From positions 62,001 through 126,000 of the forward strand of contig NZ_JAGINO010000019.1 of NCBI RefSeq assembly GCF_017876115.1: a DNA stretch of 64,000 bases, in the 5' to 3' direction. Positions within the stretch are counted from its first letter, which is position 1; each line of letters begins with the position of its first letter. Of the stretch, positions 16,237 to 23,410 are shown in pieces. The notes below the pieces were generated by a model. It saw only the letters and a list, made by a program, of their open reading frames with translations. It did not search any database and was not told where the DNA came from. The position numbers and the translations under genes are program-made. This DNA comes from Azospirillum picis. Lineage in GTDB: Bacteria > Pseudomonadota > Alphaproteobacteria > Azospirillales > Azospirillaceae.

Positions 16237-17033
16237 ACCGCAACGGCCCGATCGCCCTGATCTTCCACGTCCTGTTCCTGGGCTTCCTGCTGGCGCCGAT
16301 CCTGATCGTCTGCGCGGTCGCCTTCACCCCCGAAGGCTACCTGTCGCTGCCGACCAACGGGCTGTCGCTGCGCTGGTTCCGCGCCATCGGCGACAACCCG
16401 GAATTCATCCGCGCCTTCAAGGACAGCCTGCTGCTGGGGGCGGTGTCCTCCACCCTGGCGATCCTGGTGGCGGTGCCGGCGGCGCTCGCCATCGCCCGCC
16501 ACCAGTTCTTCGGGCGCGAGGCGATCCAGGCGCTGTTCCTGTCGCCGCTGATGGTGCCGCACATCGTGCTCGGCATCGCCTTCCTGCGCTTCTTCACCAT
16601 GATCGGCCTGGGCGGAACCTTCGCCGGGCTGGTGCTGAGCCACGTCATCATCATCCTGCCCTTCGCGCTGCGGCTGATCCTGGCGGCATCGACCGGCATG
16701 GACCGGGCAGTGGAGAATGCCGCGGCCTCGCTCGGGGCCTCGTCCTGGACCTGCTTCCGCCGGGTGACGCTGCCGCTGATCCTGCCCGGCGTCGCCAGCG
16801 GCTGGGTGCTGGCCTTCATCAACAGCTTCGACGAGGTGACGATGACCGTCTTCATCGCCTCGCCCGAGACCACCACCCTGCCGGTGCGGCTGTTCCTCTA
16901 CATCCAGGACAACATCGATCCGCTGGTCGCGGCGGTGTCGGCGCTGCTGATCTTCCTGACCGTCGGCGCCATGCTGGTGCTCGACCGCGTCTACGGGCTG
17001 GAGCGGCTGCTGGTCGGCAAGGGCAGGGACTGA
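16233..17033 (+). CDS. ABC transporter permease (PotC-like)
   Basis: A 266-aa permease with six membrane segments and an EAA motif (ENAAASLGASSWTCFRRVTL) near residue 160. It completes the PotDABC-type importer. The start at 16233 overlaps the upstream stop (ATGA). A hairpin terminator follows 36 bases after its stop. Confidence 0.93.
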   Translation: MNRNGPIALIFHVLFLGFLLAPILIVCAVAFTPEGYLSLPTNGLSLRWFRAIGDNPEFIRAFKDSLLLGAVSSTLAILVAVPAALAIARHQFFGREAIQALFLSPLMVPHIVLGIAFLRFFTMIGLGGTFAGLVLSHVIIILPFALRLILAASTGMDRAVENAAASLGASSWTCFRRVTLPLILPGVASGWVLAFINSFDEVTMTVFIASPETTTLPVRLFLYIQDNIDPLVAAVSALLIFLTVGAMLVLDRVYGLERLLVGKGRD

Positions 17034-17069
17034 TACCCGGCCATAGGCGGCGGAACGGCGCGTCCTTCG

Positions 17070-17095
17070 GGCGGGGAGCCTCTCCCCGCCATTTT
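17070..17095 (+). terminator. Terminator of the ABC importer operon
   Basis: A 9-bp perfect stem, GGCGGGGAG (17070-17078) with CTCCCCGCC (17082-17090), and a 3-base loop are followed by ATTTT. It lies 36 bases after the last permease and just before the end of the convergent small gene. Confidence 0.75.
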
Positions 17096-17102
17096 CCCGG
17101 AT

Positions 17103-17309
17103 CTACGCCGGCGGCTTGCCATCGAGACGGTCGAGGATCTCCTGCGCCTGGGTGAGCAGGGAGGCCCGCGCGGCGGACAGCCGGTCGAGCGCCGACTGCG
17201 CCTGCGTCATCGTCCATCGCGCGTGGTAGATCTGCTGGTCGAGGCTGTCGATGTCCCTCTCGATGAAGGCCAGCCACTCCCGGTCGGTCTGGACGTGGCG
17301 GTTGGTCAT
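17103..17309 (-). CDS. Small helical protein, 68 aa
   Basis: Not recognised. It is a short, almost entirely helical protein with heptad-like hydrophobic spacing (WLAFIERDIDSLDQQIYHAR, then SALDRLSAARASLLTQAQEI), so a short coiled coil is likely. GGGAGGATCGATC precedes the ATG, a convincing ribosome site, which supports a real gene. It lies between the importer operon and katG, is codirectional with katG, and might be read from katG transcripts. Confidence 0.6.
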   Translation of the reverse strand: MTNRHVQTDREWLAFIERDIDSLDQQIYHARWTMTQAQSALDRLSAARASLLTQAQEILDRLDGKPPA

Positions 17310-17367
17310 GATCGATCCTCCCTTGCTCGGTCTTCCGGCCCTTTCCTATTTCTCCCCTCCCAACCTC

Positions 17368-17395
17368 CCCCTCTCCCGCGCGAGCGGGGGAGGGT
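17368..17395. repeat. REP-like palindrome between small gene and katG
   Basis: CCCTCTCCCGCGCGAGCGGG and its flanks form a GC-rich palindrome ending in GGGGAGGG, of the type scattered through intergenic regions of GC-rich proteobacteria. It lies 3' of katG and could stabilise or end its message. There is no T-run. Confidence 0.45.
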
Positions 17396-17441
17396 CGGGG
17401 AGGGGGCAAAGCCGGTGCCTCCCCGGGCGGTCATCCCCGCG

Positions 17442-19637
17442 TCAATGCGGCGACCGGGCGAGGTCGAAGCGGTCGGCGTTCATGACCTTCGTCCAGGCCG
17501 CGACGAAGTCCCTGGCGAACTTCTCCCCGGCATCGCTGCACGCATAGACCTCGGCGAAGGCGCGAAGCTGCGAGTGCGACCCGAAGATCAGGTCGACGCG
17601 GGTGGCGGTCCATTTGGGCTGGCCGGTCCTGCGGTCGCGGCTCTCGTAGACGCCGTCGGCGTTCGGGGGCTGCCACTCCGTGTTCATGTCCAGCAGGTTG
17701 ACGAAGAAGTCGTTGGTCAGGGCGCCGGGCCTGTCGGTGAAGACGCCGAGGCTGGAGCCGCCGGTGTTGGCGCCGAGGACGCGCAGCCCGCCGACCAGGA
17801 CGGTCATCTCCGGCCCGGTCAGCCGCAGCAGGGCCGCCCGGTCGACCAGCGCCTCCTCCGGCATCATGAACTGCCGCTTGCTGCTGTGCAGGTAGTTGCG
17901 GAAACCGTCGGCCCGCGGTTCGAGCGGCGCGAAGGAGTCGACGTCGGTCTGCTCCTGCGAGGCATCCATGCGCCCCGGCGAGAACGGGACCTGCAGCGAC
18001 AGCCCGGCGTCCTGTGCCGCCTTCTCGATCGCGGCGCCGCCGGCCAGCACGATCAGGTCGGCCAGCGAGATCCTCTTGCCGCCGGCGCCCGCGTTGAACT
18101 CCGTCCGGATGGCGTCGAGCGCCTGCAGCACCGTCTGGAGCCGGGCCGGTTCGTTGACCTCCCAGTCCTTCTGGGGCGCGAGGCGGATGCGGGCCCCATT
18201 GGCGCCGCCGCGCTTGTCGGATCCGCGGAAGGTCGAGGCCGACGCCCACGCCACCGAGACGAGCTGCGCCACCGACAGGCCGGAGGCGAGGATCCGCGTC
18301 TTGAGCGCGGCGATGTCGGCATCCCCGACCAGCGGGTGGTCGACCGGCGGGATCGGATCCTGCCAGATCAGCGTCTCCTTCGGCACCAGCGGGCCGAGAT
18401 AGCGGACGACCGGCCCCATGTCGCGGTGGGTCAGCTTGAACCAGGCGCGGGCGAAGGCGTCCGCGAACTGGTCGGGGTTCTCGTGGAACCGCCGCGAGAT
18501 CGGCCCGTAGATCGGGTCGACGCGCAGCGACAGGTCGGTGGTCAGCATGGTCGGCAGGCGCTTCGCGGAGTCCGCCGACGGGCCGGGGATCGACGGTTCG
18601 GCGTCCTTCGCCTGCCATTGCCAGGCGCCGGCCGGGCTCTTGGTCAGCTCCCACTCGTACTTGAACAGGTTGTCGAAGAAGTGGTTGCTCCATCTGGTCG
18701 GCGTCTGCGACCAGATCACCTCCGGGCCGCCGGTGATCGCGTCGGCCCCGAAGCCCCTGCCGTGCTTGCTCTTCCAGCCGAGGCCCTGGTCCTCCAGCGC
18801 GCCCGCCTCGGGCTCCGGTCCCATGAAGGACGGGTCGCCGGCGCCGTGCGTCTTGCCGAAGGTGTGGCCGCCGGCGATCAGCGCCACGGTCTCCTCGTCG
18901 TTCATGGCCATGCGGTAGAAGGTCTCGCGGATGTCCTTGGCCGCCGCGGCCGGATCGGGGTTGCCGTTCGGCCCCTCGGGGTTGACGTAGATGAGCCCCA
19001 TCTGCACCGCGCCGAGGGGGTCGGAGAGCTGGCGTTCGCCGCTGTAGCGCTCGTCGCCGAGCCAAGTCCCCTCCGGGCCCCAGAACAGCTCCTCCGGCTC
19101 CCAGGCGTCGACGCGGCCGCCGGCGAAGCCGAAGGTCTTGAAGCCCATCGATTCCAGGGCGACGTTGCCGGCCAGCACCATCAGGTCGGCCCAGGAGAGC
19201 TTGCGGCCGTATTTCTGCTTGACCGGCCACAGCAGGCGGCGCGCCTTGTCGAGGTTGGCGTTGTCCGGCCATGAGTTGAGAGGCGCGAAGCGCTGCTGGC
19301 CGGTACCGGCGCCGCCGCGGCCGTCGGTGATGCGGTAGGTGCCGGCGCTGTGCCAGGCCATGCGGATCATCAGCCCGCCATAATGGCCGAAGTCCGCCGG
19401 CCACCAGTCCTTGGAGTCCGTCATCACGGCATGCAGGTCCTTGATCACCGCGTCGAGATCAAGGGACTGGAATTCCTTGGCGTAGTCGAAGTCCCTGCCC
19501 ATCGGGTCGGACAGCGCCGAGTTCCGATGGAGCATCTCGATGTCGAGGGCGTTCGGCCACCAGTCGCGGTTCCTCCGGCCGCGGCTTCCCCCGGTGAACG
19601 GGTATTTGCCGGCGCTTTCGTCGGTCCTTGCGTCCAT
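17442..19637 (-). CDS. katG: Catalase-peroxidase
   Basis: A 731-aa bifunctional haem catalase-peroxidase of full length. The distal triad is R92, W95 and H96 (RMAWHSAGTYR). The proximal haem ligand is H258 in GGHTFGKTHGA. The Met-Tyr-Trp adduct needed for catalase activity can form from W95, Y217 and M243; their spacing equals that of the Mycobacterium tuberculosis enzyme (107/229/255). The duplicated C-terminal half is present. It is divergent from oxyR across a 139-bp spacer containing a clear dyad, so peroxide induction by OxyR is expected. Confidence 0.98.
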   Translation of the reverse strand: MDARTDESAGKYPFTGGSRGRRNRDWWPNALDIEMLHRNSALSDPMGRDFDYAKEFQSLDLDAVIKDLHAVMTDSKDWWPADFGHYGGLMIRMAWHSAGTYRITDGRGGAGTGQQRFAPLNSWPDNANLDKARRLLWPVKQKYGRKLSWADLMVLAGNVALESMGFKTFGFAGGRVDAWEPEELFWGPEGTWLGDERYSGERQLSDPLGAVQMGLIYVNPEGPNGNPDPAAAAKDIRETFYRMAMNDEETVALIAGGHTFGKTHGAGDPSFMGPEPEAGALEDQGLGWKSKHGRGFGADAITGGPEVIWSQTPTRWSNHFFDNLFKYEWELTKSPAGAWQWQAKDAEPSIPGPSADSAKRLPTMLTTDLSLRVDPIYGPISRRFHENPDQFADAFARAWFKLTHRDMGPVVRYLGPLVPKETLIWQDPIPPVDHPLVGDADIAALKTRILASGLSVAQLVSVAWASASTFRGSDKRGGANGARIRLAPQKDWEVNEPARLQTVLQALDAIRTEFNAGAGGKRISLADLIVLAGGAAIEKAAQDAGLSLQVPFSPGRMDASQEQTDVDSFAPLEPRADGFRNYLHSSKRQFMMPEEALVDRAALLRLTGPEMTVLVGGLRVLGANTGGSSLGVFTDRPGALTNDFFVNLLDMNTEWQPPNADGVYESRDRRTGQPKWTATRVDLIFGSHSQLRAFAEVYACSDAGEKFARDFVAAWTKVMNADRFDLARSPH

Positions 19638-19711
19638 CGTTCTTCCCTCCTGCGAGCGCTCGTGGGTTCTCTCGTGGGGTCTCTTGACGGCGACATATGA
19701 GCGGATACACG

Positions 19712-19734
19712 GATTGTAGATTTCATAGACAATC
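19712..19734. promoter_or_regulatory. Candidate OxyR operator between katG and oxyR
   Basis: GATTGT (19712-19717) and ACAATC (19729-19734) form a perfect dyad around an AT-rich 11-base core (AGATTTCATAG). This fits the T-N11-A layout of LysR-type sites and contains ATAG-like OxyR half-sites. It lies 75 bp from the katG start and 43 bp from the oxyR start, where OxyR would activate katG and repress itself. Confidence 0.65.
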
Positions 19735-19776
19735 AGGTAAAATGGTCTTTGGTGATCGCTGCGATAAGGCGGGCTT

Positions 19777-20691
19777 ATGATCCCCAGTTCCGTGACCCTC
19801 CGGCAGCTCCGCTACTTCGATGCCCTGGCGCACCACGCCCATTTCGGGCGTGCGGCGGCGGCCTGCGCCGTCTCGCAGCCTGCCTTGTCGATGCAGATCA
19901 AGGAACTAGAGGAGAGCCTGGGCGCCACGCTGGTGGAAAGAGGTGGGCGGAGCGTCCGCCTCACCAGGTTCGGGGAGGAGGCGTCCTTGCGCGTCCGCGA
20001 CATCCTGCGCTCGGTCGACGAACTGGCGGAACTGGCGCGGGCGTCGCGTGACCGCATCAGCGGCCGGCTGCGCGTCGGCATGATCCCGACGATCGCACCC
20101 TATCTGCTGCCGCGTGTCGTCGCGGTCATCACGCGGCAGCATCCCCAGGTCGAGATCGACGTGCGCGAGGCGACGACGTCGAGGCTGGTCGAGGAACTGG
20201 CGGAGGGCCGGCTCGACACCGCCGTCGTCGCCCTGCCGGTCTCGGAACCCTGGCTGACCGAGGTCGCGCTGTTCACGGAAGCCTTTCTGCTGGTGCGGCC
20301 GGTCGAGGACGAGGGGAAGCCGGTGCCCGACGGCGAAACGCTGCGCGACATGCGGCTGCTCCTGCTGGAGGAGGGCCATTGCTTCCGCAACCAGGCCCTG
20401 TCCTTCTGCAACGTGCCGTCCTCCTCCCCGCGCAAGGCGCTGGATGCGAATTCCTTCTCCACGCTCGTCCAGATGGTCAGGGCGGGCATGGGCGTGACCT
20501 TGATCCCGGAAATGGCCGTGGCGGTGGAGACCGGAGCGGGATCGGTGTCCGTCGTCCGCTTCAGGGATCCGCAGCCCTCGCGGACCATCGGCATGGTCTG
20601 GCGCAGGACAAGCCCGCTGGCCGCACAACTCCTCCAACTGACCGGCCTGATCGGTCGCCCGGTCCGCCAGGAGGATAGGGCACCGGCCTGA
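19777..20691 (+). CDS. oxyR: Hydrogen peroxide-sensing LysR regulator OxyR
   Basis: A 304-aa LTTR with an N-terminal HTH (TLRQLRYFDALAHHAHFGRA, then SQPALSMQIKELEE). The redox pair is C202 and C211 in LLLLEEGHCFRNQALSFC, the same spacing as C199/C208 of E. coli OxyR, which form a disulfide on peroxide exposure. This, with its divergent position next to katG, makes the identification strong. ATG at 19777 has only a weak AAGG site, which is usual for autoregulated LTTRs. Confidence 0.95.
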   Translation: MIPSSVTLRQLRYFDALAHHAHFGRAAAACAVSQPALSMQIKELEESLGATLVERGGRSVRLTRFGEEASLRVRDILRSVDELAELARASRDRISGRLRVGMIPTIAPYLLPRVVAVITRQHPQVEIDVREATTSRLVEELAEGRLDTAVVALPVSEPWLTEVALFTEAFLLVRPVEDEGKPVPDGETLRDMRLLLLEEGHCFRNQALSFCNVPSSSPRKALDANSFSTLVQMVRAGMGVTLIPEMAVAVETGAGSVSVVRFRDPQPSRTIGMVWRRTSPLAAQLLQLTGLIGRPVRQEDRAPA

Positions 20692-21068
20692 CGGCCCGTT
20701 CCCGGGCAACACGATGCCCCCTGCGGGGCACACCGCGTCCGCTCGTGTGGGCCATGGGGCCAGCACCCCGTCCGGGTTGCCTCTTCGGGCGAAAATTCAA
20801 CACGGATAAAGTTTGTCGCTGTTTATGCTTGCGCCAGGAAACGCGGACTATTATTGTCTTCGTTAAGGGGGCGCCGCTGGAAACGGTTCCCGGAAAGCGG
20901 CCTGCCGGACCGGTGATGGCGCCGCCGGACGCGATGCCCGGCGGGTGCGCTTCCGGCCGGATGTCCGCCGGGAACCGGACCGGACATCCGGCTCGCACGC
21001 TCCCTGCGGCTTTTTGCAATCCCTGCTTTTCAAACCTGGCACCCGGTGCCTGCGGACGGGAGAGATCC
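20692..21068. other. Intergenic region, no gene seen
   Basis: This 377-bp gap separates oxyR from the NmrA-like gene. A relatively AT-rich stretch (20785-20865) could hold a promoter for the downstream gene, but I cannot pick convincing -35/-10 boxes. No ORF in it has family similarity. Confidence 0.5.
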
Positions 21069-21824
21069 ATGAAGATCGTCGTTATCGGTGGAACGGGCCT
21101 GATCGGTTCCAAGCTTGTCGCCATCCTGACTGCCGGCGGACACCAGGCCGTGGCCGCCTCGCCCAGCACGGGCGTCAACAGCATCACCGGCGAGGGGCTG
21201 GCCGCGGCGCTGGCCGGCGCCGACGTCGTCGTCGACGTGTCCAACCCCCCATCCTTCGACGGGGCGGTGGTGTCGGACTTCTTCCGGACCTCCGGCCGCC
21301 ATCTGGTCGCGGCCGGAACGCAGGCCGGCATCCGGCACCATGTCGTCCTCTCCATCGTCAACACCGACCGGATGCCCGACAATGGCTACTTCCGGGCCAA
21401 GGTGGAGCAGGAGACGCTGATCGCCCGGTCCGGCATCCCCTACACCATCGTCCGCGCCACCCAGTTCCTTGAATTCCTCGGCACCATCGCTGCCACCCAT
21501 GCCGACGGCGACACGGTGCGCCTGGCCGACGGGCTCTTCCAGCCGATCGCCGCCGATGACGTGGCCGCCATCCTGGCCGAGACGGCGCTGGGCGCACCGC
21601 ACAACGGCGTCATCGACATCGCCGGCCCGGAGCGTGCCCCCTTCGCGGCGATCATTGGCCGCTATCTGGCGGCGGTCGGCGACGGCCGCCAGGCGGTCGC
21701 CGATCCCGCCGCCCGCTACTTCGGCGGCCACGTCGGGGAGCAGTCGCTGGTCCCGACCGGCGAGGCCCGCCTCGGCCATACCGGCCTGGACGACTGGCTC
21801 CGCCATTCCCCGGCCAAGGCCTGA
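21069..21824 (+). CDS. NmrA-like/atypical SDR NAD(P)-binding oxidoreductase
   Basis: A 251-aa protein with the atypical-SDR nucleotide motif VVIGGTGLIGSKLVAIL at its start and the NmrA/SDR_a5 features YFRAKVEQETLIARSGIPYT and IVRATQFLEFL. The catalytic YxxxK is not in the classical place, as is normal for this group. Proteins of this type act as quinone- or NADPH-linked reductases or redox sensors. It is followed by a cupin and an Rrf2 regulator in the same direction. GGGAGAG precedes the ATG. Confidence 0.88.
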   Translation: MKIVVIGGTGLIGSKLVAILTAGGHQAVAASPSTGVNSITGEGLAAALAGADVVVDVSNPPSFDGAVVSDFFRTSGRHLVAAGTQAGIRHHVVLSIVNTDRMPDNGYFRAKVEQETLIARSGIPYTIVRATQFLEFLGTIAATHADGDTVRLADGLFQPIAADDVAAILAETALGAPHNGVIDIAGPERAPFAAIIGRYLAAVGDGRQAVADPAARYFGGHVGEQSLVPTGEARLGHTGLDDWLRHSPAKA

Positions 21825-21839
21825 TCCTCCACCTCAAGC

Positions 21840-21878
21840 CCACGCAACCCGCCCACGCAACCCGCCCTCGTAACCCAC
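21840..21878. repeat. 13-bp tandem repeat downstream of NmrA-like gene
   Basis: Two copies of CCACGCAACCCGC and a diverged third copy lie in the 100-bp spacer before the cupin gene. It is non-coding in the annotated frames. Confidence 0.7.
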
Positions 21879-21924
21879 TCTCACCCGACGGCCAGCCGAT
21901 GGCCCTCCGGCAAGGAACAGACCG

Positions 21925-22356
21925 ATGAAACACCCTTTCCGCACCCTGCTTTCCGCCGCCCTTCCAGCGCTTCTCCTGCCTGCCGCCGTCGCCCTGGCCG
22001 ACAGCCCGCCATCCCGTAACGCCAAGGTGACGCAGGTCTACGAGCACGTGCTGCCGGATGTCCCCGGCAAGAGCGTCAAGGGCGTGCTGGTCGAATACGG
22101 CCCGGGCGGCTACTCGCCCGCCCACACCCATGCGAAGTCGGCGCTCATCTACGCCACCGTGCTGGAAGGAGCCATCCGCAGCCAGATCAACGGCGAGCCG
22201 GCCAAGACCTACAAGGCGGGCGAGAACTTCACCGAATTGCCGGGCGACCATCACGGCGTCAGCGCCAACGCCAGCGACACCCGGCCGGCCAAGCTCCTCG
22301 CCGTCTTCGTCGTCGACACCGCGGATGTCGACCTGACCACCCCGGACCGCAGGTGA
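21925..22356 (+). CDS. Exported cupin-domain protein
   Basis: A 143-aa protein with a Sec signal peptide (MKHPFRTLLSAALPALLLPA, cleaved near ALA-DS). A single cupin barrel follows, with metal-ligand pattern G-x5-H-T-H in GGYSPAHTHAK and the second motif ELPGDHHGVSAN. It is periplasmic, with unknown substrate; small periplasmic cupins of this type often accompany stress-responsive SDR genes. AAGGAAC lies before the ATG. It shares direction and probably a transcript with the NmrA-like gene. Confidence 0.85.
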   Translation: MKHPFRTLLSAALPALLLPAAVALADSPPSRNAKVTQVYEHVLPDVPGKSVKGVLVEYGPGGYSPAHTHAKSALIYATVLEGAIRSQINGEPAKTYKAGENFTELPGDHHGVSANASDTRPAKLLAVFVVDTADVDLTTPDRR

Positions 22357-22396
22357 CGCCAAGCTGCGGCGCGCCGGGAGAGTCCGTGGTCGCGGC

Positions 22397-22425
22397 TTGC
22401 ATGCTCAAACACGGATGCCTAAGGT
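22397..22425 (+). promoter_or_regulatory. Possible sigma-70 promoter of the Rrf2 gene
   Basis: TTGCAT (22397-22402) and TAAGGT (22420-22425) are separated by 17 bases and end 32 bases before the Rrf2 start. The match is moderate, and the region is less GC-rich than its surroundings. Confidence 0.35.
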
Positions 22426-22457
22426 CCCTGTTCCTTCGCATCTCACCGGGGACGGCC

Positions 22458-22988
22458 ATGGCACACCTCACCGTCAGCGTCGAGTACGGCATCCATTGCC
22501 TTCTTTGGCTGATCTCGGCGGACGACAAGCCCCTGAGCAGCCGCGACCTGGCCGAGTTGCAGGGCATCTCGCCGTCCTTCCTCGCCAAGATCTTCCCCAA
22601 GCTTGAGAAGGCGGGCATCGTCGCGGCCAGCGAGGGCGTGCGCGGCGGCTACCGCCTCGCCAGGGCGCCGGAGGACATCACCTTCCTGGACGTCGTGGAC
22701 GCGATCGAGGGCGACAAGCCGCTGTTCGACTGCCAGGAAATCCGCGGCCGCTGCGCGGTGTTCGGGGAGCGGCCGCCGTCCTGGGCGACGTCCGGCGTCT
22801 GTGCCGTGCATGCGACCATGATGCGCGCGGAGAAGGCGATGCGGGCCGTCCTGGCGCAGGAGACGCTGGCCAGCGTCGCCGGCACGTTCGGGCGGAAGGC
22901 TCCGCAGGAGTTTTCCGATGACGTCGCGCGCTGGATGCAGGACCGCTTCAGCGCCCGCGCTTCCACGCGGACGGCGCGGTCCCGCTGA
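22458..22988 (+). CDS. Rrf2-family transcriptional regulator with three-cysteine cluster
   Basis: A 176-aa Rrf2 regulator. The winged helix (MAHLTVSVEYGIHCLLWL, then LAELQGISPSFLAKIFPKLE and a wing VRGGYRLARAP) is complete. C92, C99 and C115 lie in the segment after the dimerisation helix, where IscR, NsrR and RsrR bind an Fe-S cluster. The spacing C-x6-C-x15-C is close to that of known cluster binders but not identical. It probably controls the neighbouring NmrA-like and cupin genes in response to a redox or nitrosative signal. The ATG at 22458 begins exactly at the family start. Confidence 0.88.
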   Translation: MAHLTVSVEYGIHCLLWLISADDKPLSSRDLAELQGISPSFLAKIFPKLEKAGIVAASEGVRGGYRLARAPEDITFLDVVDAIEGDKPLFDCQEIRGRCAVFGERPPSWATSGVCAVHATMMRAEKAMRAVLAQETLASVAGTFGRKAPQEFSDDVARWMQDRFSARASTRTARSR

Positions 22989-23027
22989 AACGCCGCCGGC
23001 CGCCCCTGCCTCCGCCCGCGGCGCTGC

Positions 23028-23246
23028 TCAGCGGGACATCGTGCGTTCCAGTTCCAGGTGCTCGCGTGCCAGGTCGAGCGAGGTTTGAAGCGTCCGCAGC
23101 ACGTGCCTGGCCTTGTCCGCCGCCTCCGCGTGGCCGGCCTTGACGAGACCGTCGAGGATGGCGCTCTGCCGCTCGACCCGCTTCTCGGCTTCGCTGACAT
23201 GGCGTGCCGCCTGTTCGAGCGGCGTTTCCGGCGGAGTTGCTGGCAT
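23028..23246 (-). CDS. Small helical protein, 72 aa
   Basis: Not recognised. It is a charged, fully helical sequence (LEQAARHVSEAEKRVERQSA, then KARHVLRTLQTSLDLAREHL) with heptad-like spacing, suggesting a coiled-coil dimer. AAAGGGACGTG precedes the ATG at 23246. Compact coding sequence and a plausible ribosome site favour a real gene. It is convergent with the Rrf2 gene. Confidence 0.6.
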   Translation of the reverse strand: MPATPPETPLEQAARHVSEAEKRVERQSAILDGLVKAGHAEAADKARHVLRTLQTSLDLAREHLELERTMSR

Positions 23247-23410
23247 CACGTCCCTTTCTGCGGCGGTTTCACGCCATGGCGCCGCCCGATGGTGCGGGCC
23301 GATGGCGCCCAGCGACGGCACCCACCGACGGCGTTGCCGGTTGGCGTTTCCACGCGGCGCTGCCCGCCTGTACCGACCGGCTGGGGCGCCGCTCCTACAG
23401 GTTTCGGTCC

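Noticed and set aside
17223..19274. 683-codon plus-strand ORF opposite katG
   Set aside because: Low-complexity antisense shadow of katG; katG is a full-length enzyme with all catalytic residues.
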